Below are positions 1 through 12,927 of a DNA stretch of 64,000 nucleotides, piece after piece. Source of the stretch: Epichloe hybrida. Lineage: Eukaryota; Ascomycota; Sordariomycetes; Hypocreales; Clavicipitaceae. The notes under the pieces are model-generated. The model saw only the letters and a program-made list of their open reading frames with translations. It did not search any database and was not told where the DNA came from. Location: assembly GCA_019022495.1 (NCBI GenBank), contig JAFEKR010000001.1, forward strand, positions 6,510,001 to 6,574,000. Reading direction: 5' to 3'. Position numbers and translations under genes: made by a program. Position 1 is the stretch's first letter; the number at the start of each line of letters is the position of its first letter.

Positions 1-199
1 TCTAATGCTTACCTATAATAACCTAGTAGCGGGCTACTAGGGAGTTAGTAGGACCCTTTACTAAATTATAAACTAGTACTACTAGCCATTAATAAAGAAA
101 GACACTAAGTTATATATGCAAACTTACGTAAGCTATTAAACTTTAAAGCTAAGGCACTACAAACCCTATAGTAAGCTAGTAGTGCTACTAGTGCCTAAT

Positions 200-1340
200 T
201 AGCCTTTTTAAGAATTATTAATAGACTTTATTATAGGGCTACTGCCTGTAAAAGACATAAACTAGACTTACAATGTAATCTTAGTTATTATAGACTATTT
301 TACAAAGTATAGTATTTATATCCCCGTTTTAACACGCATAACTAGCAACAGGTTAGCTACTATATTCTTAGAGTACATTTTCAGGGATTATAGCGCTCTA
401 GAGGGCATTATTACAGACTAGGGTTTAACTTTCACCAGCAGGTTTTAGATAACCTTTTACTACCTTATTACAACTAAGTAGTAACTAAGCACCGTGTTCT
501 ACCTATAGATAAACAGTTAGACGGAACGTCTAAACCAAGTTTTAGAGTATTATTTAAGAGCCTTTACTTGCTTTAACTAAACTAATTAGGCTAATAATCT
601 TTTAATAGCATAGTTCGCGTATAATACAAGTATCTATTTAACTTATAGCTACACCCTAGCTAAGGCGCTATAAGGCTATAACCCTAGGGGACTATAGCAA
701 GTAGTTATGGATATTCCTATAGTAAATAACTAAGCAGAAACTTATGCTATTACACTAAGAGACAAACATATAGTAATTAAGTAGCTTCTAAGTAACTTAT
801 AGGTCTAGTACATAAAGCACTATAATAAGAAGTAGACCCTAATAAAGTTTAATATAGGTAACTATATTTTATTATCCATAAAGAACATTAACTTATAGTA
901 ACCTAGTAGGAAGCTAAGTATAAAGTACCTAGGCCCTTATAAAATTAAAAAGGCAATTAGTACTTATAGACTTATATATTAATTAAGGCTACCACGCGGA
1001 ATATATCTATATAATATTTTTAATATTACTAACCTTAAACTATTTATAAGGGACTTATCTAGCATAGAAGACATGTCCTTGCTATAAGAGAACGTTACGG
1101 ACAATAAGTAGGAGTTCAAAGTTAAGAGAATTATATTACATTAGTATAACAGGAGACGTTAGAAATACCTAGTTAAGTAGAAGGGCTATAATACTTTAGA
1201 AAATTCTTAGGTAAAGAAAAGAGATTTTATTATAATAGATATTATTAAGGATTATAAGTAGTAACTAAGTAGCTAGTTTACGGACATAGAGGTATATTCA
1301 ATAGAGTTTAGATAGCAGTAGTAATATATAAAGAAAAAAA
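200..1340 (+). pseudogene. Degraded integrase and chromodomain of Gypsy-F1
   Basis: With TAG/TAA read as Gln or Trp, positions about 260-1,070 give a Ty3/gypsy integrase core. A catalytic-Asp strand (VIIDYFTKY-like) is followed by ITDQG, then QTERLNQVLEQYLRAF, which matches the conserved region containing the catalytic Glu. Further on comes the GPY/F-like segment KYLGPYKIKKAI near 925-960. At about 1,110-1,215 a chromodomain-like stretch (YLVKQKGY) follows. Integrases with a C-terminal chromodomain define the chromoviruses, whose chromodomain directs insertion to marked chromatin. The frame contains many stops and cannot be functional. Confidence 0.85.
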
Positions 1341-1344
1341 AATC

Positions 1345-3203
1345 CAGATAATTTCTTAGATAACCTAACTTATAGCTACTTCACACTAATCACTCCATTA
1401 ACACATTAGGCGCCTAACCCTTAGTAGTCCTACCTATACTAATAAGGGCAGAGAATTTATCCTTATTATTAGAAAAATCCCCCTCTCCATACATATACAT
1501 ACAAAGCTTACTAGGAAGGTCTAGCGGCCTAACATAAGTAGGAAGTGCGGATAAGTTAGTAGTAAGCTACTAGTAAGTTAGTAAAGCCATAAGCTAGAGC
1601 GTAAGGAGTATATATAAATAGGAGGTTTTATGTAATAAAACATAAGCTATTAGAAATATTTATCTAGACTTCTAGATTAATAGTATCACTAAGTAGTAAC
1701 ATAGTAACTTATTTATTAGCGTTAGCCTTATATATAACTTCCGCTATAAGCTACGCTTGCCTTGCCTAACTACGCTTATTAGTATTTTTAGTAGTTAAGA
1801 GCGTATTATAAAGTTTGTGTTTTATGCGCATTAGACACTAGCAGTATATTAGTAGTAACTAAGTTATAGAAATAGGGGATATATATATTATTAAGAAAGT
1901 ATAGATTATTATTAGAATTACTATAAGCGTTAATACGCTTAAAGAGCGTATAGTATAACTAGGCAAACTAAGTAGGACACTAGTAGTATATTAGTATATA
2001 TATTAGTAGCAAGAAAAGGGAGGATATACCCTAGAATAGTCTTTATTATTTTGTAAACAATATACATATTTTATTAAGTTACCTACGTAAGTTAGTAATA
2101 ACCTATAGTAAGATAGTAGTAAAGTTATACTTAGGGAATTAGTACACTCTATTAGGATAGATTTACCCTCTATAAGATATTATAGCTCTACGCTATTACT
2201 ATCTTTAGAAGCAATTACTTATATTACTACCTACTATATATAGCGTATATAAGGAATTTTTATTCTACTAGTACTACTAGCTATAAGTTAGTAAGGTAAG
2301 CGCTAGGGGGATATAGACATTATACTTATATAGAAATTTTAGAAGCTAAATATTTCTTACTAGGAGACTTTATAAGGGATAGCATAGAAGTCTTTACACT
2401 AGGGGGAGGTAGTAGTAGTAGAGTAATTACTTATATTAAAGATATTATTAAACTACTAGTAAGTTAGTAGTAATATACTATAAGAAAACTTATAGGTAAA
2501 AGATAAGAAACTAACGTTTTAGTATTTAAGAGAATTCAGATATTTTAGATAAGAATAGACATGGATAATAAAGTAACACTACAGGATGTTAGTAACTACT
2601 ATAAGAGAAGCTATAAAGCTACTAGTTTATAAGTAAGGATAACTTATAATACTAAGGAAGGATATAAAAGGAAGGAAAAGTATATAAAAGCAAGGGAAAG
2701 CAAGTCTCTTTTATATTAGCCTTAGACCCCTAAGTAATCTACGCGCTATATGTAGCTAATCTAGGAATTATAACATTTACAGTTATAGCTACCACTAGTA
2801 AATACACATGCTAGCTACAAACTCCTAGCAAGATTAATATAACATCCCTAATATTAGATAAGAAGTTATTTATTTTAAATAGTACGCATTACCCTATCCA
2901 TTTAACCTAATCACAAAACTTAACACTAGTAATCTACCTACTTAGTACTAATAACTTATTAGATAAAGGTATGCACATTAGAGGCAATAAAGCAGCGAGT
3001 ATATAGCTACCTATAATCTAGTAATTATAAGAAGGGCTACCTAGATCCCTATAATATCTATCTTACTATTTAAAGCAGACGCAACACTACGCACTAATAG
3101 TATAGCTAGTAATATAGACATTACCATAGGTTATGCATAGCAAACACGCACTAGCTAAGCAGCTCTTTACAATTAAGGATAATTATATATTAGGGGGGTA
3201 GCA
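1345..3203 (+). other. Long tail between chromodomain and 3' LTR of Gypsy-F1
   Basis: This 1.86 kb stretch separates the end of pol from the 3' LTR and is matched in Gypsy-F2 (45,047-46,900). It is longer than the usual untranslated tail of chromoviruses. If TAA and TAG are ignored, a frame can be followed from about 1,640 to 2,450. The F2 copy has small indels in the same stretch and a second frame reads almost as well, so coding is unproven. I recognise no domain. Confidence 0.5.
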
Positions 3204-3470
3204 TATTAGGGATATAGAGGCTAGGGAGTTACGGACAGGATAGTCATATAATAGAGCCCTTAGATAAGCCCTAGATCACATAGATAACTAAGTAGCTACT
3301 AGGTAGCTACGTGCACGTAGTAGGGTATTTAAACAAGGACCGCCCATAAGAGTTATAGGAGGTTAGAGTTTAAGACCTTTATATACCTACCCCTAAGTAG
3401 TAGCTCTCTAGCTACGATCAAGAGTCTTAGCCTTCACTCCGTTTGTATCTCTCCCACCACAGTCGTGACA
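3204..3470 (+). repeat. 3' LTR of Gypsy-F1 (267 bp)
   Basis: This matches, as a reverse complement, the two 267-bp LTRs of Gypsy-F2. In the least mutated copy the LTR begins TGTTAGGAGCACGG and ends GTCGTGACA. Here the start has mutated to TATTAGGGATATAG, while the outer end is intact. Confidence 0.9.
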
Positions 3471-4850
3471 CCCTTATTATGCCATAACAGTTATTATAGT
3501 AAAGAGGCACGACTACACAAGTGTGCTAAAGGAAGAGACTAGAATCCTAGTTACAGGCTTATTAGGCTTCTAAGGAATTAATCTATTAACCCTTAGGCTC
3601 AGGGATATAACTTCGTTATATCTATCTAGGATATTATTATTAATTATTAATTTTATTATCTATCACGAGAAAACTAACCAAATAACCGAATCTATTGCCA
3701 CAAGGCATTTATTTCAAACCTAACGTTAAATAACCTTAGCTAAGCTAGCTAATACATCTATAACTTCTCTATTAATATTCCCTTCATCCAATAGACCTTC
3801 AATCTGTTTATACAAGCATCTACGGCTTGTTTTTTGCCCCCTTTATTATTAGTGCTATTCGCCCTGTGCTTATTAGCAAGAAAGAGAGAGATTACCTCCT
3901 TCCCTTCTTTTCATAAAAAACAGGAAGTAGCAATTCCTGTTATTCCCTTGTTACTTTTCCTATTATTTTCCAGTTACTTTTAGAACTTCTATTGCTTTCT
4001 TTATCTCTAGTGATTTGTTCTTATTGCTTTGTTCTTATTACTACTTTTACTACTTCCGCTGCTTTTTCTTTTATTTTTCCTGTTTTCGCAATCTTCTGAT
4101 TTTATTAGAGTGATAACGCTCCTAAAATACAAAAGAAGAACCTTGTAATAGCAACGCGCAAACATAGGAGCTTAATTAGTAGTAAAAATAACAAATTAGT
4201 AACGTTCCTTTTATAGTTAAAGATAGCAGAGGAATCTAGACCTTTTACAAGAGGAAAGGCTACTAGTAATAGCAAGGCTCTAATTATCACCCCTAAGAGA
4301 CCTTAAAGGCATGAATTACCCCTATGCCTTTAATAGCTTACTTATGAATTCTTATATAACTAGAAAGAATCTATTAAGCTAAATCCAGAGACTACTACGT
4401 AGCTTAAGCTTAATAACTAGATTATAATATTTATTAACCTTAGTAAGCATTAAGGTTAGAGAGATAATAACCTATAGGAGTTATTCTAAGAAGACTTTAA
4501 AGGCTAGTCTAAAGACACCTTTAAAAGGGCATCTAAGGATATTATTAGAGAATTACGTAATTCTTTATAAGATTACGGCGTCCTTGTTAGGCAAGGCCTA
4601 GGATATTTAATCCTAGTATTACTTAAGGAAGTGCTTTATTAAACCTTAATACCCCTTTAGTTATAGGAAAGATCATAAGAAAGACTATAATCTTCCAAAC
4701 CCCTAGAACCTTAATATTAACAGCCCTAAAAACCTACCCTAGAAATTAACCTTCCCTAACCCTAGAGATTACTTAAACCCTCATAAGAACCCCCGTAATA
4801 ATCCCTATTATATTAATAGCTTTATCTAGATAATTATTATTAAGAATAAC
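3471..4850. other. Leader of Copia-C or unassigned relic; no gene seen
   Basis: This is AT-rich sequence with pyrimidine-rich runs (3,830-4,090) and no convincing coding frame on either strand. The short minus-strand frame near 4,105-4,290 shows no family features. The left edge is the Gypsy-F1 junction. The stretch may be the 5' untranslated leader and start of gag of Copia-C, or a remnant of something older. Confidence 0.4.
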
Positions 4851-5545
4851 TAGTAAACTATTATTTATAACAAATTATGCCTTTATAGTAATTCCCCTCT
4901 AAAGATTAGATTATAAAGAAAATCTTAGAGCTTATAAAAATATATAAGGATAGTAACTACTATAGTAAAAAGCTATATAACTTCTTAACGCTAAAGATTA
5001 CGCTCTTTAAAAACAAGTATAATAAAATTAACCTTCCTTAAACATATTATTAGAAGGCTTTCCTTATTATATTAATAGGTAATACTAAGTAATATTACCT
5101 TAACTACCTCTTTAGGAATAACTATTCCTATAAAGAGATAATTACTTATATTTATTAGCACTTTAAGATAAAAAGTAACTAGTAATTCTATTACTATAAG
5201 TAAAGTAGTATAATACTAAAGAGTATAATTAAGAAAAACCCTAATAAAAGCAAGCTTAAGTGCCTTAAGATTATATTATTAACCCTTAAGAAAATCTATA
5301 GAGGCCTATACCTTACTAAGATAGTAAATACTAAACTCTATAAGCAGGCCTTAAACACTATAGCTAGTATGCCTGAATATTAGATAGTGAAATACATATA
5401 CTCCGTAGGCTTTAAGAGTCTTGCTAGAGACCTCCGTAAGGTAATTACTATTATAAAATCAAATAAGAAGTCCTTCTAATACCTTTAGTACTAATAAGGA
5501 GACCCTCTAGAGGCCATGTTCACTAATCATTAGTACGGATAGTAA
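4850..5545 (+). pseudogene. Degraded gag of Copia-C
   Basis: With TAA/TAG read as Gln, the frame gives a capsid-like segment with the spacing of fungal copia Gag proteins: a region around YYQKAFLIILIGNTKQYY, then a segment rich in Tyr and Lys, then SLARDLRKVITIIKSNKKS near 5,410-5,470. No intact frame remains. The gag end runs into the GC-rich duplicated patch at 5,545. Confidence 0.55.
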
Positions 5546-6050
5546 TTATCCCCCTGTAGCGGAGGAAGCTATTGCGGACAAAGCCCTAGGCTAAGCACTA
5601 AGCGCTGCTTTATATACGGCAAAAGCGGCTGCTAGTCTTCCAATCACTCCGCTGAAGAGCGTTAAAAGGAAAAGGACCGCTGGTGGGCTAGCAAAACACA
5701 TCGTACGCAGGAAAGTCAACTGCAGGAGAGGCACAAGTGAAGGCTCTGCTAAGATTGATGCCTTCATTAAAGGTGACCCCCTGCGAACCCCAAATTGTCA
5801 CATTTGGCGCCGGATCAGCAGTTGCAAGAGGAATCCTTCATGTGCCCACGGAACTCGGAGAGCTTGAATTCTATCATCCCCCCGCGGCGGAGGAAGCTAT
5901 CGCGGACGAAGCCCTAGGCCAAGCACTAAGCGCTACTTTATATGCGGCAAAAGCAGCTACTAGTCTTCTAATCACTCCGCTAAAGAGCGTTAAAAGGAAA
6001 AGAACCGCTAGTAGGCTAGCAAAACATATTATACACCCCCTTTAGAGAAG
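5545..6050 (+). repeat. Largely unmutated patch with a duplicated segment and a 102-codon frame
   Basis: The patch has near-normal base composition inside the AT-rich block. A unit of about 155 bp occurs twice (about 5,553-5,706 and 5,880-6,033). The second copy reads AEEAIADEALGQALSATLY followed by a KRKR basic cluster. Between the copies, 5,711-5,873 is the unmutated counterpart of a RIP-mutated stretch of the same element at about 6,423-6,585. The only open frame (5,737-6,045, 102 codons) spans this insert plus the second unit, so I read it as a chimeric transposon fragment and not as a gene. Late duplication, gene conversion from an intact copy, or a template switch during reverse transcription could explain it. 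Confidence 0.7.
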
Positions 6051-6339
6051 AGATTCTAGGCATTCCTTACCTCCTATAAAGGCAGGATAATAATAAGCCT
6101 AATAAAGGCTTAGGTTAGAATTAGGAATTATATCTTTCAGCCTGTACAGAAGCTAAAGATAATAATAATAATATAAAGAAGCTACTATTAATAGCATACC
6201 TAAGTATTACATAATTCTTCTGCTCCGGATTATAGACTAACTACAACGCCACTAATATTAATATTCTCATGACCCTAAATAATCAAGCCTTCTAACACAT
6301 ATTCCTTAGGCAGGAGCTCTATAAGCTATAAGAGTATAA

Positions 6340-9300
6340 TAAAGGCTTAATTTACTATATCTCTAAAGAACACTATTCTAAAGAGGTTTTCAGAGGGATT
6401 ATGCCTAATACTAGCACTATAGGAAAGTTAACTATAGGAGAGGCATAAGTAAAGGCTTTACTAAGATTAATACCTTTATTAAAGGTAATCCCCTGCGAAC
6501 CCTAAATTATTATATTTAGCGCTAGATTAGTAGTTATAAGAGAAATTCTTTATATGCCTATAGAACTCAGAGAGCTTAAATTCTATGTCCTTAATATAGC
6601 TACCCCCTTTCTTTTCTTAATTACTAATATAGATAAGATATAAGTTAAGATTAATAACCTTACTAACGTACTTATCTAAGGTAATAAGACTATACCTATT
6701 ATGCGATAATAGGGCTATCCTTAGTAGTTACTAGAAGCAAAGGAAATAGTTACCTTTTACCTTTTAGAAGGAGATATCTATTAATTATATTATTAACTTA
6801 GTCACCCTTTTATTTAATAGCTTATAAAGATCCTTTACTAAGCTAGTTATAAAGTTAAACGCTAGGTAATTAAGGAATTAACTAAAGTCTGCCACTATTA
6901 CTAGATGCATAGAAAGGCCCCTAGCTAATTCAAATTTACAATTAAGGATAATTACGAATTTAACTACAAGATCATCGTTAATATCATGCAAATCAATGGC
7001 TAACTAGTGCTTTATATTATTAATTTAGTAACCTTATTCTAGGTAGCCTAGTTCCTTAATCTAAAGAAGCAGAAGGCTTGAGATATCTAGGATATAATCC
7101 GCGAATATTAGATTAATACTTATCTTAGACCTCTAGATTAAATTATCCACGATGCTAGTAATAACTTCGCTTCCGCTAAATTTAAGTATTATGCTTAATT
7201 AATATTAATTAAAACTAGTAAGATACTAATCCAAGCCTATAATAGCATTAGAAAGGTTAAGAGATATTACAAACCTTTACGCTAAGCTTACAATATTATC
7301 ACAAACTTAATTAGAATAGAGCTCGCGCTAGAGCAACGCCTCTAAATAGCTATTAAGGCTATTAATAACTCTATAAGCCTAAATAGTATTATCCTAACTA
7401 TACTAGTCTTTAGAGGCTACCTATAGATAATAGATAAGTTACCACTAAGTATCTCTATTATCTAATGTGCTAAGGTAATTCGTAAGGTAATAGATAAAGT
7501 CTAATGTCTTCTAGCTTTGTGGTAAGTCTATAATACCCTTAAAGCCTAGAATAGCCCTAATATAGCGCCTATATATTAGCTACCCCTATAGGCTAATATA
7601 TGCATATAGAGAGAGAAAGGTAGCTAGCATAGCCTATATAAGCTACTTGCTACTAATAGAGAGACCTATACTATTAATATACCTTATAGCCTAGTAAAGT
7701 TTTACTCTATAGTAGTAAAGCCTTATTATAAAGACCTATATATCACGGAGGGACTAAAGTAGTAGGAGATAAAGCCCTATAATCCGCTAGAGTAATAGCT
7801 AAGCAATGTAAAGGAAGGAGAAGCTATATAACTAACTACTACTAATAAAAGAGATCCTTTAATAGAAGAAAGTAAAGAGCTATAGGCACTAGCTAAGAGA
7901 AAGTAAGGGAGACTAAGAAAGGCCCTTACAGTGTAATTCATAAGTATAGGAGAGTCTAATAAAAAAGCTTATAAAGCCTAAAAGGCCCTAAGGGGAAGCT
8001 ATTAAGTTAAAGACTTATTACTACGCCCTAAAGGAACAAAAGTAAGGAAAAGAAAACCTTATAGCCCTAAGAAGGATATTAGCCTAGTTTAGCTCTATAT
8101 ACTTATAAATAAAGATTAAGAGAAGGCCTTTATTTAAGAGATTATAACTAGAGGGATACTAAGCATAGTATTCCTTATAGTAAAGGAAGAGGCTAATTAG
8201 AACCTTGCTCTTTAGCTCCGCTAAGAAGGAAGGATTATAACCCTAGGAAAACCCTTTAAGTAATCTAATTAAGCTAAGATTAACGCTCTGTAAGCTTATA
8301 ATATATTTAAATTTATTAAATTTAACCCAGCAAAGCACAGAGGTCATAGAATCTTTAATTCTTGTATAGTTAGAGAGATCAAGGGCAAAGGAACGGACTT
8401 GCCGTACAAGAAATCTTGTCTTATTATATAAGGCCATAATAACAAAGGAAAGGAATTCATCCTAACATAATCGCTGACAATACAACGAGTAAGCTAATAA
8501 CTTATCGTAGCTATTGCTCTATTATTAAGAAAAAGAGGTATTTACCTTTAGATTTGCGATATCACGTAAGCTTACACTTAATTGCACACGGTGCTAATGA
8601 GGCTAATTATTATAAGATTACTAAAGTAAATTACATATCTCTTTCTAGAAGGGACTGTAATTAAATTAATCAGACCTCTTTATGGGATTACAGAGGCTAG
8701 AACCCACTAGTAGGCAACGTACTTCCGTCACTATAGGGATAACCTTAATATAATAACCTTAACCTATAATCCCTACTTATTAATTATAGCTCCGAATAAT
8801 AAGAACCTCTTTAGTATCGTTAGAATATAAACTAATAATACATTAGGCCTAAGTAATAATAACTTCTTCTAAAAAGAAGAGAAAGAGCTCTAGAAGGCTA
8901 ATTTCATAGCTAAAGAAAAGCAATAATTAACCGCTAAGAATCCCCTTATCTTTAATAGCTATATCTTAACCTAAAACACTAATAATTTGCTAATCTTAAC
9001 CTAGAAAGGTTAGAGTTAGAAAATCAAGGAAGTTAATCCTTAATCCCTAACGGCAAAGTAAGATTACGTGGAATAATAAGCCTAAGGAAGCTATATTGTA
9101 ACTATGTGTTAACTAGAAGCTTCCTACGACCTATTAATTATAGCTTAATACTAAGAACTCTCTGCTAAAGATATTATATACCTTAATAAACGCCTTAAGT
9201 GGCAGATTAAGAATTAATAACGTGGACTGTAATATATCCCTTTAGTTCTTAAAGAGGCAAAGCTCTTTATGTTCGTAGATGGATCGCTTGCTAATAATAA

Positions 9301-9790
9301 GGATTTAAGCTTATAGATTAAATACATGATTGTGATTAGTAACAAGATAATGTAAGATAATAATACCTTTATTGTGAAAGGTAATATTATTACGTATAGC
9401 TTAATAAAGAGCAAGAGAGTTACTTATAGCACACTTACCTCTAAGTTATATAGCATGGTTTAAGGCGTAAATATTGCCTACGCGATTTCCACAACTTTAT
9501 ATTAGATTACGGATTAATTAAAGATACCTTAAATTCCTATGATTCTCTATACTAATTCTTTTTTATTATATAAATATCTTATAAAGCTAGGAACCATAAA
9601 GGAGAAAAGACTAATAATTAATATTATAGCTCTTCGTTAATTATACAAAAGGCATAAGATCTATAAAGTTAGGTGGATTAACGGCAATAACAATCTAGCG
9701 GATGTAATAACAAAAGTATTACTAAATTTATTACTTTCCTCTTTAATTAATTCGAACAAATTAACGATTCGTGTTAAAGGATAGGTAAAG
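6340..9790 (+). pseudogene. Degraded pol of Copia-C (protease, integrase, RT, RNase H)
   Basis: Domains in order, stops read through: a protease-like stretch with IMPNTSTIGKLT (about 6,400-6,430); an integrase zinc-finger remnant and core with INTYLRPLDQIIHDA (about 6,880-7,270); a reverse transcriptase with KPFKQSNQAKINAL, LIIQGHNNKGKE and DITQAYT (about 8,170-8,580); and an RNase H with FVDGSLANNKDLSL and NNNLADVITKVL (about 9,260-9,720). The order and motifs are those of fungal Ty1/copia elements. Part of the RT is also in the minus-strand frame at 8,243-8,437, which is a shadow. Confidence 0.85.
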
Positions 9791-9979
9791 AGACCTATAA
9801 TATTAGGAAACGGGAGCTTAGGTAAGGAATGATAGATTAATTTAATTAACCAATGCCGCGATAGCTAATTAAAGCAGCGGATTCCTATTAAGGGATTCAC
9901 TAGTATACACTTTCCTTTAATCTATTTTTTATTGCGTTTTTAAGCTCTTTAGCTATAAAGGAAAAAGAGAGATTACTAG

Positions 9980-10236
9980 TGTTAATTCCTTTAGATCTTT
10001 ATTGGTTTAATTATGGCTAAAGACTGGACTAATTGTGGGTCTGGCGCGATGCACGCGATGCGATTAGCTGCTTTAATTCGCCACCCCCTTTTATGCCTTA
10101 CATATGGATTTCGCCTACTTTCCTAGCATCTAGACTTTCCCTCTCTTCTCCCTCTTTCCTAGCTATCTATCTAACTATCATTGACTTCAATTTATACGGG
10201 ATTTATTACCTGCGCAGGACCTTGGTGCATCTAACA
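9980..10236 (+). repeat. 3' LTR of Copia-C (257 bp), little mutated
   Basis: It starts TGTTAATTCC directly after a polypurine tract and ends GCATCTAACA. It keeps far more G and C than the element body, which leaves a spurious 70-codon frame (10,033-10,245). The next five bases (ATACT) would be the TSD, but the other copy is not visible. Confidence 0.75.
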
Positions 10237-12927
10237 ATACTATAACTAGAAATAATATATTATAAAGATAGGAGTCTATATAGCTAAAGTTAATAACCCT
10301 TCCTCCTAGAAATAATAACTCTTAGGTCCCTAGATAAGTTTATACTAGGTTAGCTTAGATTTATTTAGGTAAGGATAAGCGTAATAAAGTTAAAGTACCT
10401 TAAATTATTAAAGAAGTTTCTACTAGAACTATAGTTAGGGCTTATTATATGCTAATTAAACTAGAGGCTATAGAGAATATTTCTATATTAGTAAGTAACT
10501 ACTAACTTATTTAGCTTAAAAAGATATTATTAACTATCCCTCCTTAGTTAGTAGCTATAGTTAATATAAAAAAGCTAGGAGCTAGATAAGCTAACTTAAG
10601 AGCTTAAGTAAAAAATACTATAGATAAGGACAAACCCCTTAAACCCTTATTAAAAAGTCTCTAGAAAGTAGACTTAAAGACTCTAGAGTCTATAGCCTAA
10701 GGTGCTCTTTAGGTTATAATATTGATTTTAGAAGTAACACTACCTTTAAAGAAGCGGAAAGGAATACTACTTAGTAATATTCTTAGGGATAAGACCCTTA
10801 CCCCTATACCTAAAGCCGCCCTATTAGTAAGAGAAAAGGTAGTAAAGAGAAATGTATAAGCATTAAGTAAGATTTAGGGTTATAAGGGTCTTAGTCCTAT
10901 TAACTAGAAAGCACTAGCTAGTCGGATTTTAGTCCTAATATTACTTATAGACTTATAGTAAATTAGTCCTAAGATATCTAAATAATTTCAAAAGCTATCC
11001 TTATAGGTAACTACCTTAAGGAGGCAATTAGGGAAGAAGGTAGCCTTCTCCCTTAATATAGGCTTTGTTTAGGCTACTTTAGGTAATAGTAAGAAAATTC
11101 TAGTATCTAATGATTATAATACTAAGCTACTTCATGAGCACTAGTTAGGTGCTAAACTATTTAGAATTACGGTTTAGGCTTGAATAGGATTTTAGAAAGA
11201 GTAGGTGTTTAACCTTAAGCCTAGGCAAGCTATAGCAGACTAAGGGGCTAAGATTAATATTATATCTTAGGCTTTTATATTACAGGAAAATATACTAGTT
11301 TATGACTTAGGGTCCGTGGGGTTCTAAGGACTATAAATAATTAACGCTAATAGCTAGGAAAACATAGTCACTTACTTTATGTTAATGAAAGTAACCTATT
11401 ATAGGGTTACTTAATTTGTTTAGGCCGTTATTACGCCTAATTACTAGCTAAAGAATTAGACTATCTTGATTTTGGGTCTACCCTAGCTTTATAACGTAGG
11501 AGCTAAGTTTAACATTAGAAATTCAGAATTGATAATTAGGGTTAAAGAGCGTGAAGATGAAGTTATGTCTATTAAAGGGCCCTTAGTGGCTTTGTTAACC
11601 TGATAGAAAGTCATGCTTTGCCTAGCTAAGCCTGCGATCCTAGAGAAATATATTAGATAGGATGATGTAAATATATCCCCTAATGACGTATTATCTAGCT
11701 TAGATAATAAGGATAATTTAGATGATTTAGAAAACTAAGTAATTTACTACGACCTAGTTAAGTTAAAAAACTAAATCTAATGGCCTAGAGTAATACTTTA
11801 GAAGATTAGCTCTAAGAACTTCTATTTATTTATTTCTAGGCAGAACCTATAGTGTGGTTCTTAGGCTATGCCCCTCGAATTACCTGCCCTATCTTAGTAT
11901 AGAAGGAATATTAGCTTACTAGCTAACTTAGTCTTTATATATTTTTATCTAAAGTGAATTTGCTTAAAAACTAGGAGGAGTACTCCATAGGGTGGAGGAC
12001 TAATAATATTAGAGAGATAACTTAATAAAATAAGAATAATTAGCCTAGACTAATTATAAAAGAGCCTCTGTTATTTCTATTTCTAACTTATTAAAGAATA
12101 TAGAGGAGAGAGACTAACTAGGAGACCCTAATTAAGATAGTGTTAACGTGGTTTAAGGGTTGTAGCATAACCCTAGGACTACTAGTTCTAAAGCTAATAG
12201 TAAAGGAAGTTATACAAATATTTTATACCTATAGAGACTTAAATGCTTTATCTATTACTAATATTCCTGTGATAGACCTCTATATACATATACCTTAACT
12301 AAAAGAAAATATAAAACCGTAGGCCTAATCCCTAAAGAGGTAGTAGTTAGAGCCTTAAAGGTATTAGTTAAACTAACTAGTAACTAAAGGTATCTAGTCT
12401 AGGATGTATAAGTACACTATAGCTATAAATAGAAAGATATTAGACTAGTATGTAGAACTAGTGCTAGTTCTAAAAGACAAGTCAGACCCTTAGGCTAAGC
12501 AATAACTTATAGTTAACTATTCTTATGTTAAGGAGGATATGCTAGGAAGTTAGATACCTTTACTAGCTAAGGTTTATAACTAACTTTTAGACCCCTAGGT
12601 AAAGTCCTATAGTGTGTTTAATCTAAAGCACGTATATTAGTTAATACCTGTGGCTACTAAGTTAAGACACGTGTTTGCATTTAATATCCCTAGATTTAGT
12701 TAGCTTTAACTATCCTATATGCCTTAAGGGTCTTAATCCATAGGATACACTATAACTAAGGTAATAAGGATAGCCCTTAGGCCTATCCTATTACCTTACC
12801 CTAAGCCCTTATTAACCTTACCTTAAATACTAGGCAACTTAAACGCGCTAACTATATACATAGATAATATCTTCTGTAAGCATACCTTATTTAAAGAACA
12901 GTAGTTATTTATTAAAGATTATTTATT
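10237..12927 (+). pseudogene. Degraded gag-protease-RT of Gypsy-D
   Basis: The retroviral-type protease is visible as ADQGADINIISQAF near 11,225-11,270. The reverse transcriptase follows at about 12,200-12,900: YRDLNALSITNIPVIDLY, then FNLKHVYQLIPVATKLRHVF, then YMPQGSQSIGYT and YIDNIFC, the decayed YxDD catalytic box. This is Ty3/gypsy order. The frame is cut at 12,927 by Copia-B and resumes at 29,902. Upstream of about 11,000 there is a Lys-rich gag-like frame without a clear zinc knuckle. Confidence 0.8.

Larger units (their letters stand above)
1..3470 (+). mobile_element. Gypsy-F1: 3' part of a Ty3/gypsy chromovirus relic
   Basis: This is the 3' portion of an LTR retrotransposon whose 5' part lies left of the window. 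It has an integrase and a chromodomain (about 200-1,340), a 1.86 kb tail (1,345-3,203) and a 267-bp 3' LTR ending at 3,470. A full-length relative lies on the minus strand at 44,780-52,635 (F2) and matches along the pol end, the tail and the LTR. It appears to be inserted in Copia-C, but its TSD cannot be confirmed because the left end is missing. Confidence 0.85.
3471..10236 (+). mobile_element. Copia-C: Ty1/copia relic, 5' LTR not in window
   Basis: The element has a gag remnant, then protease, integrase, reverse transcriptase and RNase H in the Ty1/copia order, and a 3' LTR at 9,980-10,236 preceded by a purine-rich tract (GGAAAAAGAGAGATTACTAG). No matching 5' LTR exists between 3,471 and 4,850. 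The simplest explanation is that Gypsy-F1 inserted into the leader and separated it from the rest. The sequence right of the LTR belongs to Gypsy-D, so Copia-C is itself probably nested in D. Confidence 0.8.

Noticed and set aside
5737..6045. 102-codon open frame as a stand-alone gene
   Set aside because: It spans a chimeric duplicated patch: part copies the Copia-C protease region and part copies a 155-bp repeated unit. It has no independent gene signals.
10033..10245. 70-codon frame
   Set aside because: It lies in the 3' LTR of Copia-C, whose sequence is less mutated.
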